Assembly (NCBI RefSeq): GCF_018130765.1
Contig: NZ_JAFCJZ010000025.1
Location: 1 to 64,000 of the forward strand
Length of the DNA: 64,000 nt
Reading direction: 5' to 3'
Source of the DNA: Bradyrhizobium iriomotense
Lineage (GTDB): Bacteria > Pseudomonadota > Alphaproteobacteria > Rhizobiales > Xanthobacteraceae
A program made the position numbers and the translations under genes. Below the pieces are notes generated by a model. That model was not told the DNA's origin. It worked only from the letters and a program-made list of their open reading frames with translations, and searched no databases. This document shows, piece after piece, positions 10,117-19,629 of the stretch. Position 1 is the stretch's first letter, and the number at the start of each line of letters is the position of its first letter.

Positions 10117-13100
10117 TCAGGCCACCACCTCCGGCTTCTTGTCCCGCCGTCCTTCCGCGAGGTTCCGCACCACCACGTAGAAGATCGGCGTGAACAGAAG
10201 CCCGAACAGGGTGACGCCGATCATGCCGAAGAAGACGGCGACGCCGACGGCCTGGCGCATCTCGGAGCCGGAGCCGGTCGAGATCACCAGCGGCAAGACG
10301 CCGAGGATGAAGGCGAAGGAGGTCATCAGGATCGGCCGCAAGCGCAGGCGGCAGGCGTCGATCACGGCCTCCAGCCGCGGCTTGCCTTCGTTCTCGATGT
10401 CGCGCGCGAACTCGACGATCAGGATCGCGTTCTTCGCCGCCAGTCCCACCAGCACGACGAAGCCGATCTGAGTGAGGATGTTGACGTCCTGCCCCATGAT
10501 GCGGACGCCGATGGTGGCCGCGAGCAAGCACATCGGCACGATCAGGATCACCGCGAACGGCAGCGTCCAGCTGCCATATTGCGCGGCGAGCACGAGATAG
10601 ACGAACAGCACGCAGATCGGGAACACGAGCAGGCCGGCATTGCCGCCGGTGACTTGCTGATACGACAGATCCGTCCATTCGAAGGTGAAGCCGCTTGGCA
10701 AAGTATCGTCCGCGAGCTTCTTGATGGTGTTGAGCGCGGTGGTCGAGCTGGTGCCCGGCGCCGGCTCACCCTGCAGCTCGGACGCCGCATAGAGATTGTA
10801 GCGCGCGACGCGGTCAGGACCCGAGACGTCCTTGAACTCGACCACGCTGCCGAGCATCACCATGTCACCGGAGGCGTTGCGGGTGCGCAGGCGCGAGAGG
10901 TCGCTCGGCTCTTTCCGGAACGGGAAGTCTCCTTGTGCCGTGACGTGATAGGTGCGGCCGAACAGGTTGAAGTCGTTGACATAGGTCGATCCGAAATAGG
11001 TCTGGATCGTCTCGTTGATGTTGGCGATGGGCACGCCGAGCTTCTGAGCCTTAGTACGGTCGATGTCGACGAAGAGCTGCGGCGTGTTGGCCGAGAACGG
11101 AGAGAACACCGTGGGGCCGAGCAGCAACGGCGATTTGCGCGCCGCGGCGACAAGCTCGTCGGTGGCCGCGGCGAGCAGCTCAGGCCCTCGGCCCTGCCGG
11201 TCCTGGATGCGGATGGTAAAGCCGCCGCCGGTGCCGATGCCAGGCACGGCCGGCGGCGGAATCACGATAATGAAGGCGCCCTGGATCGCGGACAGGCGCT
11301 TGCGCAGCTCGACCGTGATGGCGTTCGCAGACAATCCCTTCTTCATCCGTACCTCCGGCTCGTCGAACACCGGGAACAGCGCCGCGGCATTGCCGGCCTG
11401 CGTGCGCGTGGCGCCGGAGAAGCCGGCGAAGGCCGCGACGCGGACGATGCCCGGCGTATCCAGCGAGATCCGCTCGATCTCGCGCACGACCTCGGTGGTG
11501 CGCGCCAGCGAAGCCGCGCCGGGCAATTGCACTGATATGATGACGTAGCCGCGATCCTGCGCCGGGATGAAGCCCTGCGGCGTGGTCACGATCAGCCAGC
11601 CGGCGCTGCCGATCAGCACGACATAGATCAGGAGCATCACCACCGAATGCCGGATCACGAAATTGGCAAGGCCGGCATAGCCGTGCGAAAGCCGGTCGAA
11701 CGTGCGGTTGAACACGCCGGTGAAGGCACCCCACGCCCGCGCGATGACATTCCAGCTCGCCGGCGGCCGCTTCTCTTCATGCGGGGTGAGGATCTGCGAG
11801 GCCAGCGCCGGCGACAGCGTCAGCGAGCAGAAGCAGGAGATCGCGGTCGCAACCGCAATGGTGACGGCGAATTGCTGGAAGAACTGGCCGGAGATGCCAC
11901 CAAGGAAGGCGGTCGGCACGAACACCGCACACAGCACCAGCGCAATCGAGACCAGCGCGCCGCCGACCTCCTCCATGGTCTTGAGCGCGGCATCGCGCCG
12001 GCTGAGGCCGTGCTCGAGATGGCGTTCGACATTCTCGACCACCACGATGGCGTCGTCGACCACGATACCGACCGCAAGCACGAGGCCGAACAGCGTGAGA
12101 TTGTTGATGGAGAAGCCGAGCGCCGCCATCACTGCGAACGTGCCGACCAGCGAGACCGGGATCGCGATGATCGGAATGATCGCGGGCCGCCATCCCTGCA
12201 GGAACACCAGCACCACGATGACCACGAGCAGCATCGCTTCGTAGATGGTCTTGATCAGCTCATGGACCGACTGGGCGATGAACTCCGTCGGATTGTAGCC
12301 GATATTGTAGTCGAGGCCTCTCGGAAAGCTCTCCTTCAGCTTCGACATGGTGTCGGAGATGTGCTTCGCGGTCGCGAGCGCGTTCGACCCGGGCCGCTGC
12401 GTCACCAGCATGGCCACCGCCGATTTGCGCAGCAGGAAGCTGTTGGTGGAATAGGCCAGCGCACCGAGCTCGATGCGGGCGACGTCGCGCAGCCGCACCG
12501 TGCGGCCGTCGGAGCCGGCCTTGATCAGGATGTCCTCGAACTGCTTCTGGTCCTTCAGGCGCCCCGTGAAAGTGAGGTTCGGCTGGAAGGCGCGGTCGGC
12601 AATCGGCGGCTCGGCGATCTGGCCGCCGGCGATCTGCACGTTCTGGGCGCGGATCGCCGCCAGCACCTCGGTCGAGGTCAGGCCGAGATTGGCGATACGG
12701 TCGGGATCGAGCCACAGCCGCATCGAATAGTCGCGGGCGCCGAAGATCTGGATGTCGCCAACGCCGTCGATGCGCAAGAGCTGGTCGCGGACCTGGAGCA
12801 GCGCGTAGTTGGAGATGTAGAGCTGGTCGAACGTGTCGTCGGGCGACAGCATGAACACGACCATGAGGATGTCGGGTGAGTTCTTGCGGGTGGTGACGCC
12901 GTTGCGCTGGACCTCCTCGGGCAGTCGCGGCTGCGCGATCGCGACGCGGTTCTGCACCAGCACCTGAGCCTTGTCGAGATCGGTGCCGAGCTTGAAGGTG
13001 ACGGTGATGGTGAGCTGGCCGTTCGAGGTCGCCTGGCTGTAGAGATACAGCATGTCCTCGACGCCGTTGATCTCCTGCTCGATGGGAGCGGCGACCGTGT

Positions 13101-13281
13101 CGGACACGGTCTGCGCGGAGGCGCCGGGATATTGCGTGGTGACCACCACGGTCGGCGGCACCACCTGCGGATATTCGGAGACCGGCAGCGTGGTGTAGGC
13201 GAGCGCGCCGACGATCAAGAGCACGATCGACAGCACCATCGCCAGGATGGGCTGATTGATGGAGAGACGGCCGAGATTCAT
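10117..13281 (-). CDS. RND efflux pump, inner-membrane transporter (HAE1/AcrB-MexB type)
   Basis: At 1054 residues this is the normal length for a proton-driven hydrophobic/amphiphilic efflux RND pump. It starts MNLGRLSINQPILAMVLSIV, the typical first helix. It contains two large periplasmic loops, the TM4 acidic pair in GIVVDDAIVVVENVE, and AAKNAILIVEFA in TM10. It expels drugs, solvents or metabolites through a tripartite complex. The adaptor gene lies immediately upstream with a four-base ATGA overlap. No outer-membrane channel gene or local repressor is present, so the pump probably borrows a shared TolC-like channel. The natural substrate cannot be inferred. Confidence 0.93.
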   Translation of the reverse strand: MNLGRLSINQPILAMVLSIVLLIVGALAYTTLPVSEYPQVVPPTVVVTTQYPGASAQTVSDTVAAPIEQEINGVEDMLYLYSQATSNGQLTITVTFKLGTDLDKAQVLVQNRVAIAQPRLPEEVQRNGVTTRKNSPDILMVVFMLSPDDTFDQLYISNYALLQVRDQLLRIDGVGDIQIFGARDYSMRLWLDPDRIANLGLTSTEVLAAIRAQNVQIAGGQIAEPPIADRAFQPNLTFTGRLKDQKQFEDILIKAGSDGRTVRLRDVARIELGALAYSTNSFLLRKSAVAMLVTQRPGSNALATAKHISDTMSKLKESFPRGLDYNIGYNPTEFIAQSVHELIKTIYEAMLLVVIVVLVFLQGWRPAIIPIIAIPVSLVGTFAVMAALGFSINNLTLFGLVLAVGIVVDDAIVVVENVERHLEHGLSRRDAALKTMEEVGGALVSIALVLCAVFVPTAFLGGISGQFFQQFAVTIAVATAISCFCSLTLSPALASQILTPHEEKRPPASWNVIARAWGAFTGVFNRTFDRLSHGYAGLANFVIRHSVVMLLIYVVLIGSAGWLIVTTPQGFIPAQDRGYVIISVQLPGAASLARTTEVVREIERISLDTPGIVRVAAFAGFSGATRTQAGNAAALFPVFDEPEVRMKKGLSANAITVELRKRLSAIQGAFIIVIPPPAVPGIGTGGGFTIRIQDRQGRGPELLAAATDELVAAARKSPLLLGPTVFSPFSANTPQLFVDIDRTKAQKLGVPIANINETIQTYFGSTYVNDFNLFGRTYHVTAQGDFPFRKEPSDLSRLRTRNASGDMVMLGSVVEFKDVSGPDRVARYNLYAASELQGEPAPGTSSTTALNTIKKLADDTLPSGFTFEWTDLSYQQVTGGNAGLLVFPICVLFVYLVLAAQYGSWTLPFAVILIVPMCLLAATIGVRIMGQDVNILTQIGFVVLVGLAAKNAILIVEFARDIENEGKPRLEAVIDACRLRLRPILMTSFAFILGVLPLVISTGSGSEMRQAVGVAVFFGMIGVTLFGLLFTPIFYVVVRNLAEGRRDKKPEVVA

Positions 13282-14483
13282 GACTTGCCACCGGCCGGCG
13301 CTGGAGCGGTCTGCGGAGCGACCTTGGCGCCGACGCGGGCGCGCTGGATGCCGTTGACGATGACGCGGTCGTCGGCCTTCAGGCCTTCACGGATCACGCG
13401 CAGGCCTTCGTCGAGCGGCCCGAGCACGACGGGCCGCGCTTCGACGGTGTCATCAGGCTTGACCACGAACACGATCTTGCGGGACTGGTCGGTCGCGATC
13501 GCAACGTCAGGAATCAGCAGCGCCTCGTAGGGCGCGCTGCCGATCAGGCGGACGCGGCCGAACTGGCCGGGCAGGATCGACAGATCGGTGTTCTTGATGA
13601 CGGCGCGGCTGCGCAGCGTGCCGGTGGAGACGTCGAGGCGGTTGTCGAGGAAGTTGATGGTGCCTTCATGCGACGGCTTGGTCTCGCCGGCGAGAGTCAC
13701 CTGCACCGGGTTCGCCGTATCGCGCGAGCTCGGGCGCTTACCTTCGAACCACAGCTTGCTGTATTTGATGAAGGTCGCCTCATCCATGTCGAAATAGACG
13801 TAGATCGGATCGAGCGCGACGATCGAGGTCAGCAGCGTCGAGGTGCCGGTATCGCTGCCCTGCACGAGATTGCCCGGGCTGACGAGATGGCGGCTGACGC
13901 GGCCCGTGAGCGGCGCGGTCACATGCGTGAATTCGATGTTGAGTCGTGCGGCCTTCAGCACGCCCTCGGCCTGCGTCACCGCGGCGTGGGCGGCCTGCAA
14001 GGCCTGGCGGCGCTGGTCGACGACCTGCTCGGACACGGCGCTGGTTTGCACCAGGTTCAAACCGCGGTCGAGCTCGCGCTTGGCCAGCTCGACCTTGGCG
14101 CGGGCGTCGGAGAGCTGGCCGTCGGCCTGCTCCGCCACCGCCTCGAACGGACGCGGGTCGATGACGTAGAGCAGATCGCCCTGACGCACGATGGCGCCAT
14201 CCTGGAATTCGACCGAGTTGACGAAGCCGCCGACGCGCGGGCGCACCTGCACCTCCTCGACCGCCTCGAAGCGGCCGGTGAACTCGTCCCAATCGGTGAC
14301 GGTGCGCTTGACCGGCTGGGCGACGGTCACGGGCGCGGGCGGCGGCGCAGACGCTTGCGAAGTTGGCTGTCCGCAGCCGGCGAGCGCGAATGAAGCGGCG
14401 AGGAGGCTCGCTACTGCGTAATGTCGCAACTGAACGAAATCGTGCTTTTTGACAAACGGCTCGCTTCCGTCCGGTCCAGTCAT
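13278..14483 (-). CDS. RND efflux periplasmic adaptor (membrane fusion protein) lipoprotein
   Basis: This is the MexA/AcrA-type adaptor of 401 residues. The N-terminus contains a lipobox (FALAGC) followed by a proline-rich linker, so the mature protein is a lipid-anchored periplasmic protein. A lipoyl-like half (VQPRVGGFVNSVEF), a helical hairpin around residues 105-160, a second lipoyl half (LTGRVSRHLVSPGN) and a beta-barrel follow in the usual order. ATG 14483 is preceded by GAGGA about seven bases away. It is the first gene of the two-gene pump operon. Confidence 0.92.
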   Translation of the reverse strand: MTGPDGSEPFVKKHDFVQLRHYAVASLLAASFALAGCGQPTSQASAPPPAPVTVAQPVKRTVTDWDEFTGRFEAVEEVQVRPRVGGFVNSVEFQDGAIVRQGDLLYVIDPRPFEAVAEQADGQLSDARAKVELAKRELDRGLNLVQTSAVSEQVVDQRRQALQAAHAAVTQAEGVLKAARLNIEFTHVTAPLTGRVSRHLVSPGNLVQGSDTGTSTLLTSIVALDPIYVYFDMDEATFIKYSKLWFEGKRPSSRDTANPVQVTLAGETKPSHEGTINFLDNRLDVSTGTLRSRAVIKNTDLSILPGQFGRVRLIGSAPYEALLIPDVAIATDQSRKIVFVVKPDDTVEARPVVLGPLDEGLRVIREGLKADDRVIVNGIQRARVGAKVAPQTAPAPAGGKS

Positions 14484-14852
14484 CCCAGGTCCTCACTCAA
14501 AAAACCGCGGAAAAAGCAGGGTATTCGCCATCGCGCGGGCCCTACAGGATGGGCGGCAATGATGAACACTTCAAGACCAATGCGCGTGCAATGCTCAAAC
14601 GAGCGCCCTGGCCGGATGGCGGGTTGACAGGGGCATTAGCCGGCCTCGCGCACGATGATTAGCGGGCGGAATGCGATTGGACTTATTCGCGGGGCTCATG
14701 AATGGAGCGCGCGATTTCCGCGTTGCACTTACCACCCTCCCCTGGAGGGCGAGGGTAAGGAAGATGGCCAGCGTCTTCGCACATGACGGGCGGCGGCCGC
14801 TCGGCTAGACTTCTGCTTACAAAACAAGACGAATTGTCCAGGGAGGACAGGC
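14484..14852. other. Intergenic region between divergent RND and alcohol dehydrogenase genes
   Basis: These 369 bases must contain the promoters of both divergent units. The sequence TTGACA occurs near 14624 on the plus strand without a convincing -10 partner. A short imperfect palindrome lies at 14729-14758 (arms ACCACCCTCC and GGAGGGCGAGGGT). A related one lies at 43010-43030 behind the MlaD-like gene. No convincing small gene is present, and no TetR- or MarR-like gene sits here to control the pump. Confidence 0.5.
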
Positions 14853-16007
14853 GTGCACCAGGGACGTGTCGTTTACGGCGCGATCGAGGAGGTCGTTTTC
14901 GGCCATCCGGCGGCCGGCGCCATCGTCGCGCAGATGGACCGGCTGGGAACCCGCCGCGCCTTCCTGATGGTCTCAGGGACGCTGAACCGGCAGACCGACG
15001 AGATCACGAAAATCAAGGACGCGCTCGGCCCGCGCTGCGCCGGCCTGTTCGACGCCATGCCGGCGCACACGCCGCGCGAGGCGGTGATCGCCGCCGCCAA
15101 TGCGGCGCGTGAGGCGGGTGCCGACCTGATCGTCACCGTCGGCGGCGGCTCGATCACCGACGGCGCCAAGGCGGTGCAGCTCTGCCTTGCCAACGGCATT
15201 GACACAATCGAGGGCATCGAGCGTATCCGCGTGCACAAGGGCGTCGCGCCCGAGATGAACGCGCCGACCGTGCGCCAGGTCAGCGTGCCGACCACGATTG
15301 CCGGCGGCGAGTTCTCATCAATCGCCGGCGTCACCGACCGCAGCACCAACGTGAAGCAGATGCTGCGGCATCCGCTCGCCGTGCCGCGCGCGACCATCCT
15401 CGACCCCGCTATCACCGTACACACGCCGGAATGGCTATTCCTGTCGACCGGCATCCGCGCCGTCGACCATTGTGTCGAGGCGATCTGCTCGCGCGAGACG
15501 CACCCCTACGCCGATGCGCAATCGGTCAAGGGCCTTGCCATGCTTGCCGATGCGCTGCCGCGGGTGAAGGCCGACCCCAGCGATCTCGACGCACGCATGG
15601 ACGCGCAGATCGGGACCTGGCTGTCGATGGGCGCGCTCGCCGCCGGCGTGCCGATGGGCGCGAGCCACGGCATCGGCTACGTGCTGGGCGCCGCCTTCGG
15701 CGTGCCGCACGGCCACACCTCCTGCGTCATGCTGCCGGCGGTGATGCGCTGGAATGCGCGCGACAATGCCGAGCGCCAGGTAATCGTCGCCGCCGCGATG
15801 GGCTTTCCCGGCCATGACGCCGCCGACGTGCTCGATGCCTTCATCCGCTCGCTGGGCATGCCGCGCAGCCTCGCGGACGTGCGCGTGTCGCCGGAGCATT
15901 TCGACGCCATCGCCAAACAGGCCATGCGCACGAACTGGATCCCGCGCAACCCGCGCAAGATCGCAGGTCCCGCCGATATCCGCGAAATCCTGCTTCTCGC
16001 CGCATGA
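14853..16007 (+). CDS. Iron-containing alcohol dehydrogenase (maleylacetate reductase-like)
   Basis: This 384-residue cytoplasmic NAD(P)-dependent oxidoreductase of the group III/Fe-ADH family has the nucleotide-binding VGGGSITDGAKAV near residue 95, the PTTIAGGEFSS loop near 148, and metal-site segments VDHCVEAI and ASHGIGYVLG followed by PHGHTS. The C-terminal half is all-helical. Start is GTG 14853 after GGGAGGACAGGC. The closest described functional group is maleylacetate reductase, but no ring-cleavage genes are nearby. An acyl-CoA synthetase follows 17 bases downstream, so an alcohol or aldehyde feeding a CoA-linked pathway is equally possible. Confidence 0.85.
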   Translation: MHQGRVVYGAIEEVVFGHPAAGAIVAQMDRLGTRRAFLMVSGTLNRQTDEITKIKDALGPRCAGLFDAMPAHTPREAVIAAANAAREAGADLIVTVGGGSITDGAKAVQLCLANGIDTIEGIERIRVHKGVAPEMNAPTVRQVSVPTTIAGGEFSSIAGVTDRSTNVKQMLRHPLAVPRATILDPAITVHTPEWLFLSTGIRAVDHCVEAICSRETHPYADAQSVKGLAMLADALPRVKADPSDLDARMDAQIGTWLSMGALAAGVPMGASHGIGYVLGAAFGVPHGHTSCVMLPAVMRWNARDNAERQVIVAAAMGFPGHDAADVLDAFIRSLGMPRSLADVRVSPEHFDAIAKQAMRTNWIPRNPRKIAGPADIREILLLAA

Positions 16008-16024
16008 TCCAAGCCGGAGGATAG

Positions 16025-17575
16025 ATGTACACTGGTCACCATGCCCGCCTGCGTCCGCTGCAGCCCGCCTTCATCATGGCCGCGACCGGCGAGGCCGTCA
16101 CCTATCGCGAGTTGGAGGCACGCAGCAATCGGCTCGCGCATCTGTTCCGCAGGCACGGCTTGAGACGGCTCGATCACTACTCGATCTTCATGGAGAACAA
16201 TTCGCGCTATCTCGAGGCCTGCGGCGCCGGCGAGCGCTCCGGACTGTACTACACCTGCATCAACTCCTTCCTGACGCCGGACGAACTCACCTATCTCCTC
16301 GTCAACAGCCAGTCGAAGATCCTGATCACGTCAGTGGCGAAGCTCGACATCGCGCGCGAGGCGATCAAGGCCTGTCCCGACGTCAAGCTCTGCATCGTCG
16401 CCGACGGCCCCGGCGAGAGCGAGCGCATTGTCGGCCTCGCCGAGGTGAGCGCCGACTTACCGAAGACGCCGATCGCCGATGAGTGGCTCGGCACGGCGAT
16501 GCTGTATTCATCGGGCACGACGGGACGGCCGAAAGGCATTTTGCGGCCGCTGCCGGAGGAGCCGCCGAGGCACAATCTGCCGCTGTTCGATTTCCTCACC
16601 AAACTCTGGCAGTACCGCGAGGGCATGGTCTATCTGTCGCCGGCGCCGCTTTATCACGCCGCGCCGCAGGCGGCCGTGAATCTCACGATCCGCACGGGCG
16701 GCACCGTGATCATCATGGAGAACTTCGATCCGGAGCGTTACCTCCAGCTCGTCGAGCAATGGGGCATCACCCACACCCAGTTGGTGCCGACGATGTTCTC
16801 GCGCATGCTGAAGCTGCCGGAGGAGGTGCGCAAGCGCTACGACCTGTCGTCACTGGAGATCGCGATCCATGCGGCGGCGCCCTGCCCGGCCCTGGTCAAG
16901 GACGACATCATCAAATGGTGGGGGCCGATCATCCACGAATATTACGGCGCCACCGAAGGCCTCGGCTTCACCGCCTGCAACAGCGAGGAATGGCTCGCCC
17001 ATCGCGGCACGGTCGGCAAGGTGCTGCTGGGCGATCTCCACATTCTCGATGAAGATATGAAGCCATGTCCAATCGGGACCCCCGGCCAGGTGTGGTTCAA
17101 GACGGGATCGCCGTTCGAATATTTCAACGATCCGGAGAAGACCAAGGAGGCGCGCTCGGCCGACGGTAGCATGAGCACGGTTGGCGATGTCGGCTATGTC
17201 GATGCCGATCGCTTCCTCTACCTCACCGACCGCGCGACCTTCATGATCATCTCGGGTGGGGTGAACATCTATCCGCAGGAGTGCGAGAACCTGCTGATCA
17301 CGCATCCGAAGGTCGCGGACGCCGCGGTGTTCGGCGTGCCCAATCCCGATCTCGGCGAGGAGGTGAAGGCGGTGGTGCAGCCGATGCCGGGCGTGGTGCC
17401 GGGCGAGGCGCTCGCAGAAGAGCTGATCGCGTTCTGCGGCCAGTCGCTGTCGCGGCAGAAGGTGCCGCGCTCGGTGGATTTCGAGAAGGAACTGCCGCGT
17501 CTGCCGACCGGCAAGCTGTACAAGCGGCTTCTGCGGGACCGGTATTGGGGGAACAAGACGTCGCGGATTGTGTGA
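16025..17575 (+). CDS. AMP-forming acyl-CoA synthetase
   Basis: This 516-residue member of the ANL superfamily activates a carboxylic acid to an acyl-CoA through an acyl-adenylate. Motifs are the P-loop YSSGTTGRPKGI (around residue 160), EYYGATE (around 303), VGDVGYVDADRFLYLTDR (around 388) and the C-terminal PRLPTGKLYKRLLR with the catalytic lysine. ATG 16025 follows AGCCGGAGGAT. It is 17 bases behind the Fe-ADH gene, so the two probably form an operon. Substrate unknown. Confidence 0.88.
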   Translation: MYTGHHARLRPLQPAFIMAATGEAVTYRELEARSNRLAHLFRRHGLRRLDHYSIFMENNSRYLEACGAGERSGLYYTCINSFLTPDELTYLLVNSQSKILITSVAKLDIAREAIKACPDVKLCIVADGPGESERIVGLAEVSADLPKTPIADEWLGTAMLYSSGTTGRPKGILRPLPEEPPRHNLPLFDFLTKLWQYREGMVYLSPAPLYHAAPQAAVNLTIRTGGTVIIMENFDPERYLQLVEQWGITHTQLVPTMFSRMLKLPEEVRKRYDLSSLEIAIHAAAPCPALVKDDIIKWWGPIIHEYYGATEGLGFTACNSEEWLAHRGTVGKVLLGDLHILDEDMKPCPIGTPGQVWFKTGSPFEYFNDPEKTKEARSADGSMSTVGDVGYVDADRFLYLTDRATFMIISGGVNIYPQECENLLITHPKVADAAVFGVPNPDLGEEVKAVVQPMPGVVPGEALAEELIAFCGQSLSRQKVPRSVDFEKELPRLPTGKLYKRLLRDRYWGNKTSRIV

Positions 17576-17622
17576 GGGGCGTTGCTGCGTAACGTGCGCG
17601 AGCAAGCGTCACAAGCTCCGCT

Positions 17623-17780
17623 GTCGTCCCGGGCAAGCGTAAGCGCAGACCCGGGACCCATACTCCCAGGGAGGAGTTACGGCGCGCGGCTGGCAACCAC
17701 GAATCTTCGCCAAACCACGTCCTGTGGCTATGGGTCCCCGGATCTGCGCGCGCTTAGGGCGCGCTTGTCCGGGACGACGG
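17623..17780. repeat. Nested palindromic element, R family, copy 5
   Basis: Outer ends are GTCGTCCCGGGCAAGCG (17623) and TTGTCCGGGACGACGG (17780). Inner arms are GGGACCCATACTCCCAGGG and CCTGTGGCTATGGGTCC, with several mismatches, so this is a more decayed copy. It occupies the first part of the 413-base space between the acyl-CoA synthetase and the dpp-type operon. The remainder holds the palindrome at 17838 and the operon leader. Confidence 0.82.
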
Positions 17781-17837
17781 TGGAGTTTGTTGCGGCAGTC
17801 GAGACCAGCGCCCGCGCAGGAACCGTTCGCACCTGCA

Positions 17838-17854
17838 CTCTCACATTGTGAGAG
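17838..17854. promoter_or_regulatory. Perfect 17-base palindrome upstream of the peptide-type ABC operon
   Basis: CTCTCACATTGTGAGAG is an exact inverted repeat with 8-base arms around one central base, 134 bases before the first gene of the importer operon. The TCACA/TGTGA core resembles operators of GntR-, LacI- or CRP-type regulators. It is not part of the R element that ends at 17780. No regulator gene is adjacent, so the binding protein is unknown. The role as an operator is inferred from symmetry and position only. Confidence 0.45.
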
Positions 17855-17988
17855 AGCTAAACCCGCGACCTTCCGTCATCCGAATTGTCGAGAGCGCGGC
17901 TGCCCTTGCCCGTTGCCTCCCTCCACGCCCGTCGGCTATCGTCCTGACAAACAGGCCGGAAAAGGCCGTTGGTCCAGGGAGGACGAGG

Positions 17989-19587
17989 ATGCGGAGCGTG
18001 CGGGCGTTCGCCGCGACGGCGGCGCTATCTTTGCTGGCGTTTTCGACCATTGCACTCGCCGGCCAGCCCAAGCAGGGCGGTATCCTGCGGATGTATCATC
18101 GCGACAGCCCCGGCAATGCCTCGATCCATGAAGGCGCGACCTACTCGCTCAATGTTCCCTTCATGCCCGTGTTCAACAACCTCGTCATCTACAAGCAGGA
18201 CGAGGCGCAGAACCGGATGGACAACATCATTCCGGAGCTTGCCGAGAGCTGGGCCTGGGTGAACGACAACAAGACGCTGTCCTTCAAGCTGCGCCAGGGC
18301 GTGAAATGGCACGACGGCAAGCCGTTCACCTCGGCCGACGTCAAATGCACCTTCGACATGCTGATGGGCAAGTCGCAGCAGAAGTTCCGGCAGAACCCGC
18401 GCAAGACCTGGTACGAGCAGGTCAACGACATCTCGACCAACGGCGATTTCGAGGTCTCGTTCAACCTGAAGCGGCCGCAGCCCTCGCTGCTGGCGCTGCT
18501 GGCCTCCGGCTATACGCCGGTCTATCCCTGCCACGTCTCGCCCGGCGACATGCGCACGCACCCGATCGGCACCGGCCCGTTCAAATTCGTCGAGTTCAAG
18601 GCCAATGAATCAATCAAGCTGGTCCGCAATCCCGACTACTGGCGCGAGGGCCGCCCCTATCTCGACGGCATCGAGTTCACCATCATCCCGAATCGCTCGA
18701 CCGCGATTCTCGCCTTCGTCGCCGGAAAGTTCGACATGGCGTTCCCGACGCATATTACGATTCCGCTGCTGAAGGACCTCAAGTCCCAGGCACCGGGCGC
18801 GGTCTGCGTGGTCGAGCCAACCAACGTCTCGACCAACATCATCGTCAATTCGACCGCCCCGCCATTCGACAATATCGACATCCGCCGCGCCATGGCCATG
18901 GCGCTCGACCGCAAGGCTTTCGTCTCCATCCTGTTCGAGGGGCAGGCGGATGTCGGCGGCACCATGCTGCCGCCGCCACAGGGCCTCTGGGGCATGCCGA
19001 AGAACATGCTGGAGAGCATTGCGGGCTACGGCCCCGACGTGAATGCCAACCGCGAGGAGGCGAAGAAGCTGATACAGAAGGCGGGCTATGGCCCGGACAA
19101 GCATCTCGCGGTGAAGATCTCGACGCGCAATCTCGCGGAGTATCGCGATCCCGCTGTGATCCTGATCGACCAGCTCAAGAGCATCTATATCGACGGCGAG
19201 CTCGACGTGGTCGAGACCGCGAACTGGTTCCCGAAGATCGCCCGCAAGGACTACATGCTCGGGCTCAATCTGACCGGCAACGCCGTCGACGATCCCGACC
19301 AGTCCTTCTACGAGAACTATTCCTGCGGATCCGAGCGCAACTACACCAACTACTGCAACAAGGAGATCGAGAAGCTGTTCGACGTGCAGTCCCAGGAGAC
19401 CGATATCACCAAACGCAAGAAACTGGTGTGGGACATCGACAAGAAGTTGCAGGAGGACGTGGCCCGCCCGATCATCTTCCACGCGCGCACCGGCAGTTGC
19501 TGGCAGCCCTATGTGAAGGGCGTGACTGTGATGTCGAACAGCTCGTATAATGGGTACCGGTACGAAGACGTTTGGATGGACAAGTAG
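17989..19587 (+). CDS. ABC importer periplasmic binding protein, peptide/nickel family (SBP_bac_5)
   Basis: The 532-residue product has a Sec signal (MRSVRAFAATAALSLLAFST, cleavage near ALAGQP). The mature sequence is typical of the DppA/OppA cluster: a short N-terminal strand, then the signature IIPELAESWAWVNDNKTLSFKLRQ region and YWREGRPYLDGIEFTI. ATG 17989 follows AGGGAGGACGAGG. It captures a peptide or another oligomeric or small ligand; family members also bind opines, nickel chelates or sugars. It is the first gene of a complete five-gene operon with two permeases and two ATPases. Confidence 0.92.
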   Translation: MRSVRAFAATAALSLLAFSTIALAGQPKQGGILRMYHRDSPGNASIHEGATYSLNVPFMPVFNNLVIYKQDEAQNRMDNIIPELAESWAWVNDNKTLSFKLRQGVKWHDGKPFTSADVKCTFDMLMGKSQQKFRQNPRKTWYEQVNDISTNGDFEVSFNLKRPQPSLLALLASGYTPVYPCHVSPGDMRTHPIGTGPFKFVEFKANESIKLVRNPDYWREGRPYLDGIEFTIIPNRSTAILAFVAGKFDMAFPTHITIPLLKDLKSQAPGAVCVVEPTNVSTNIIVNSTAPPFDNIDIRRAMAMALDRKAFVSILFEGQADVGGTMLPPPQGLWGMPKNMLESIAGYGPDVNANREEAKKLIQKAGYGPDKHLAVKISTRNLAEYRDPAVILIDQLKSIYIDGELDVVETANWFPKIARKDYMLGLNLTGNAVDDPDQSFYENYSCGSERNYTNYCNKEIEKLFDVQSQETDITKRKKLVWDIDKKLQEDVARPIIFHARTGSCWQPYVKGVTVMSNSSYNGYRYEDVWMDK

Positions 19588-19629
19588 CGCGGCGGACGGG
19601 CGGATAACGGCTCGCCGGGAGGGCGCAAG

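Noticed and set aside
10117..14483. Possible heavy-metal (CusA-type) RND pump
   Set aside because: The first helix, the single DD pair in GIVVDDAIVVVENVE and the adaptor fit the HAE1 drug/amphiphile class. No methionine-rich metal motif or metal regulator is present.
14421..14627. Small open frame of 68 codons upstream of the alcohol dehydrogenase
   Set aside because: It overlaps the start of the RND adaptor on the other strand, has no ribosome binding site and no recognisable product.
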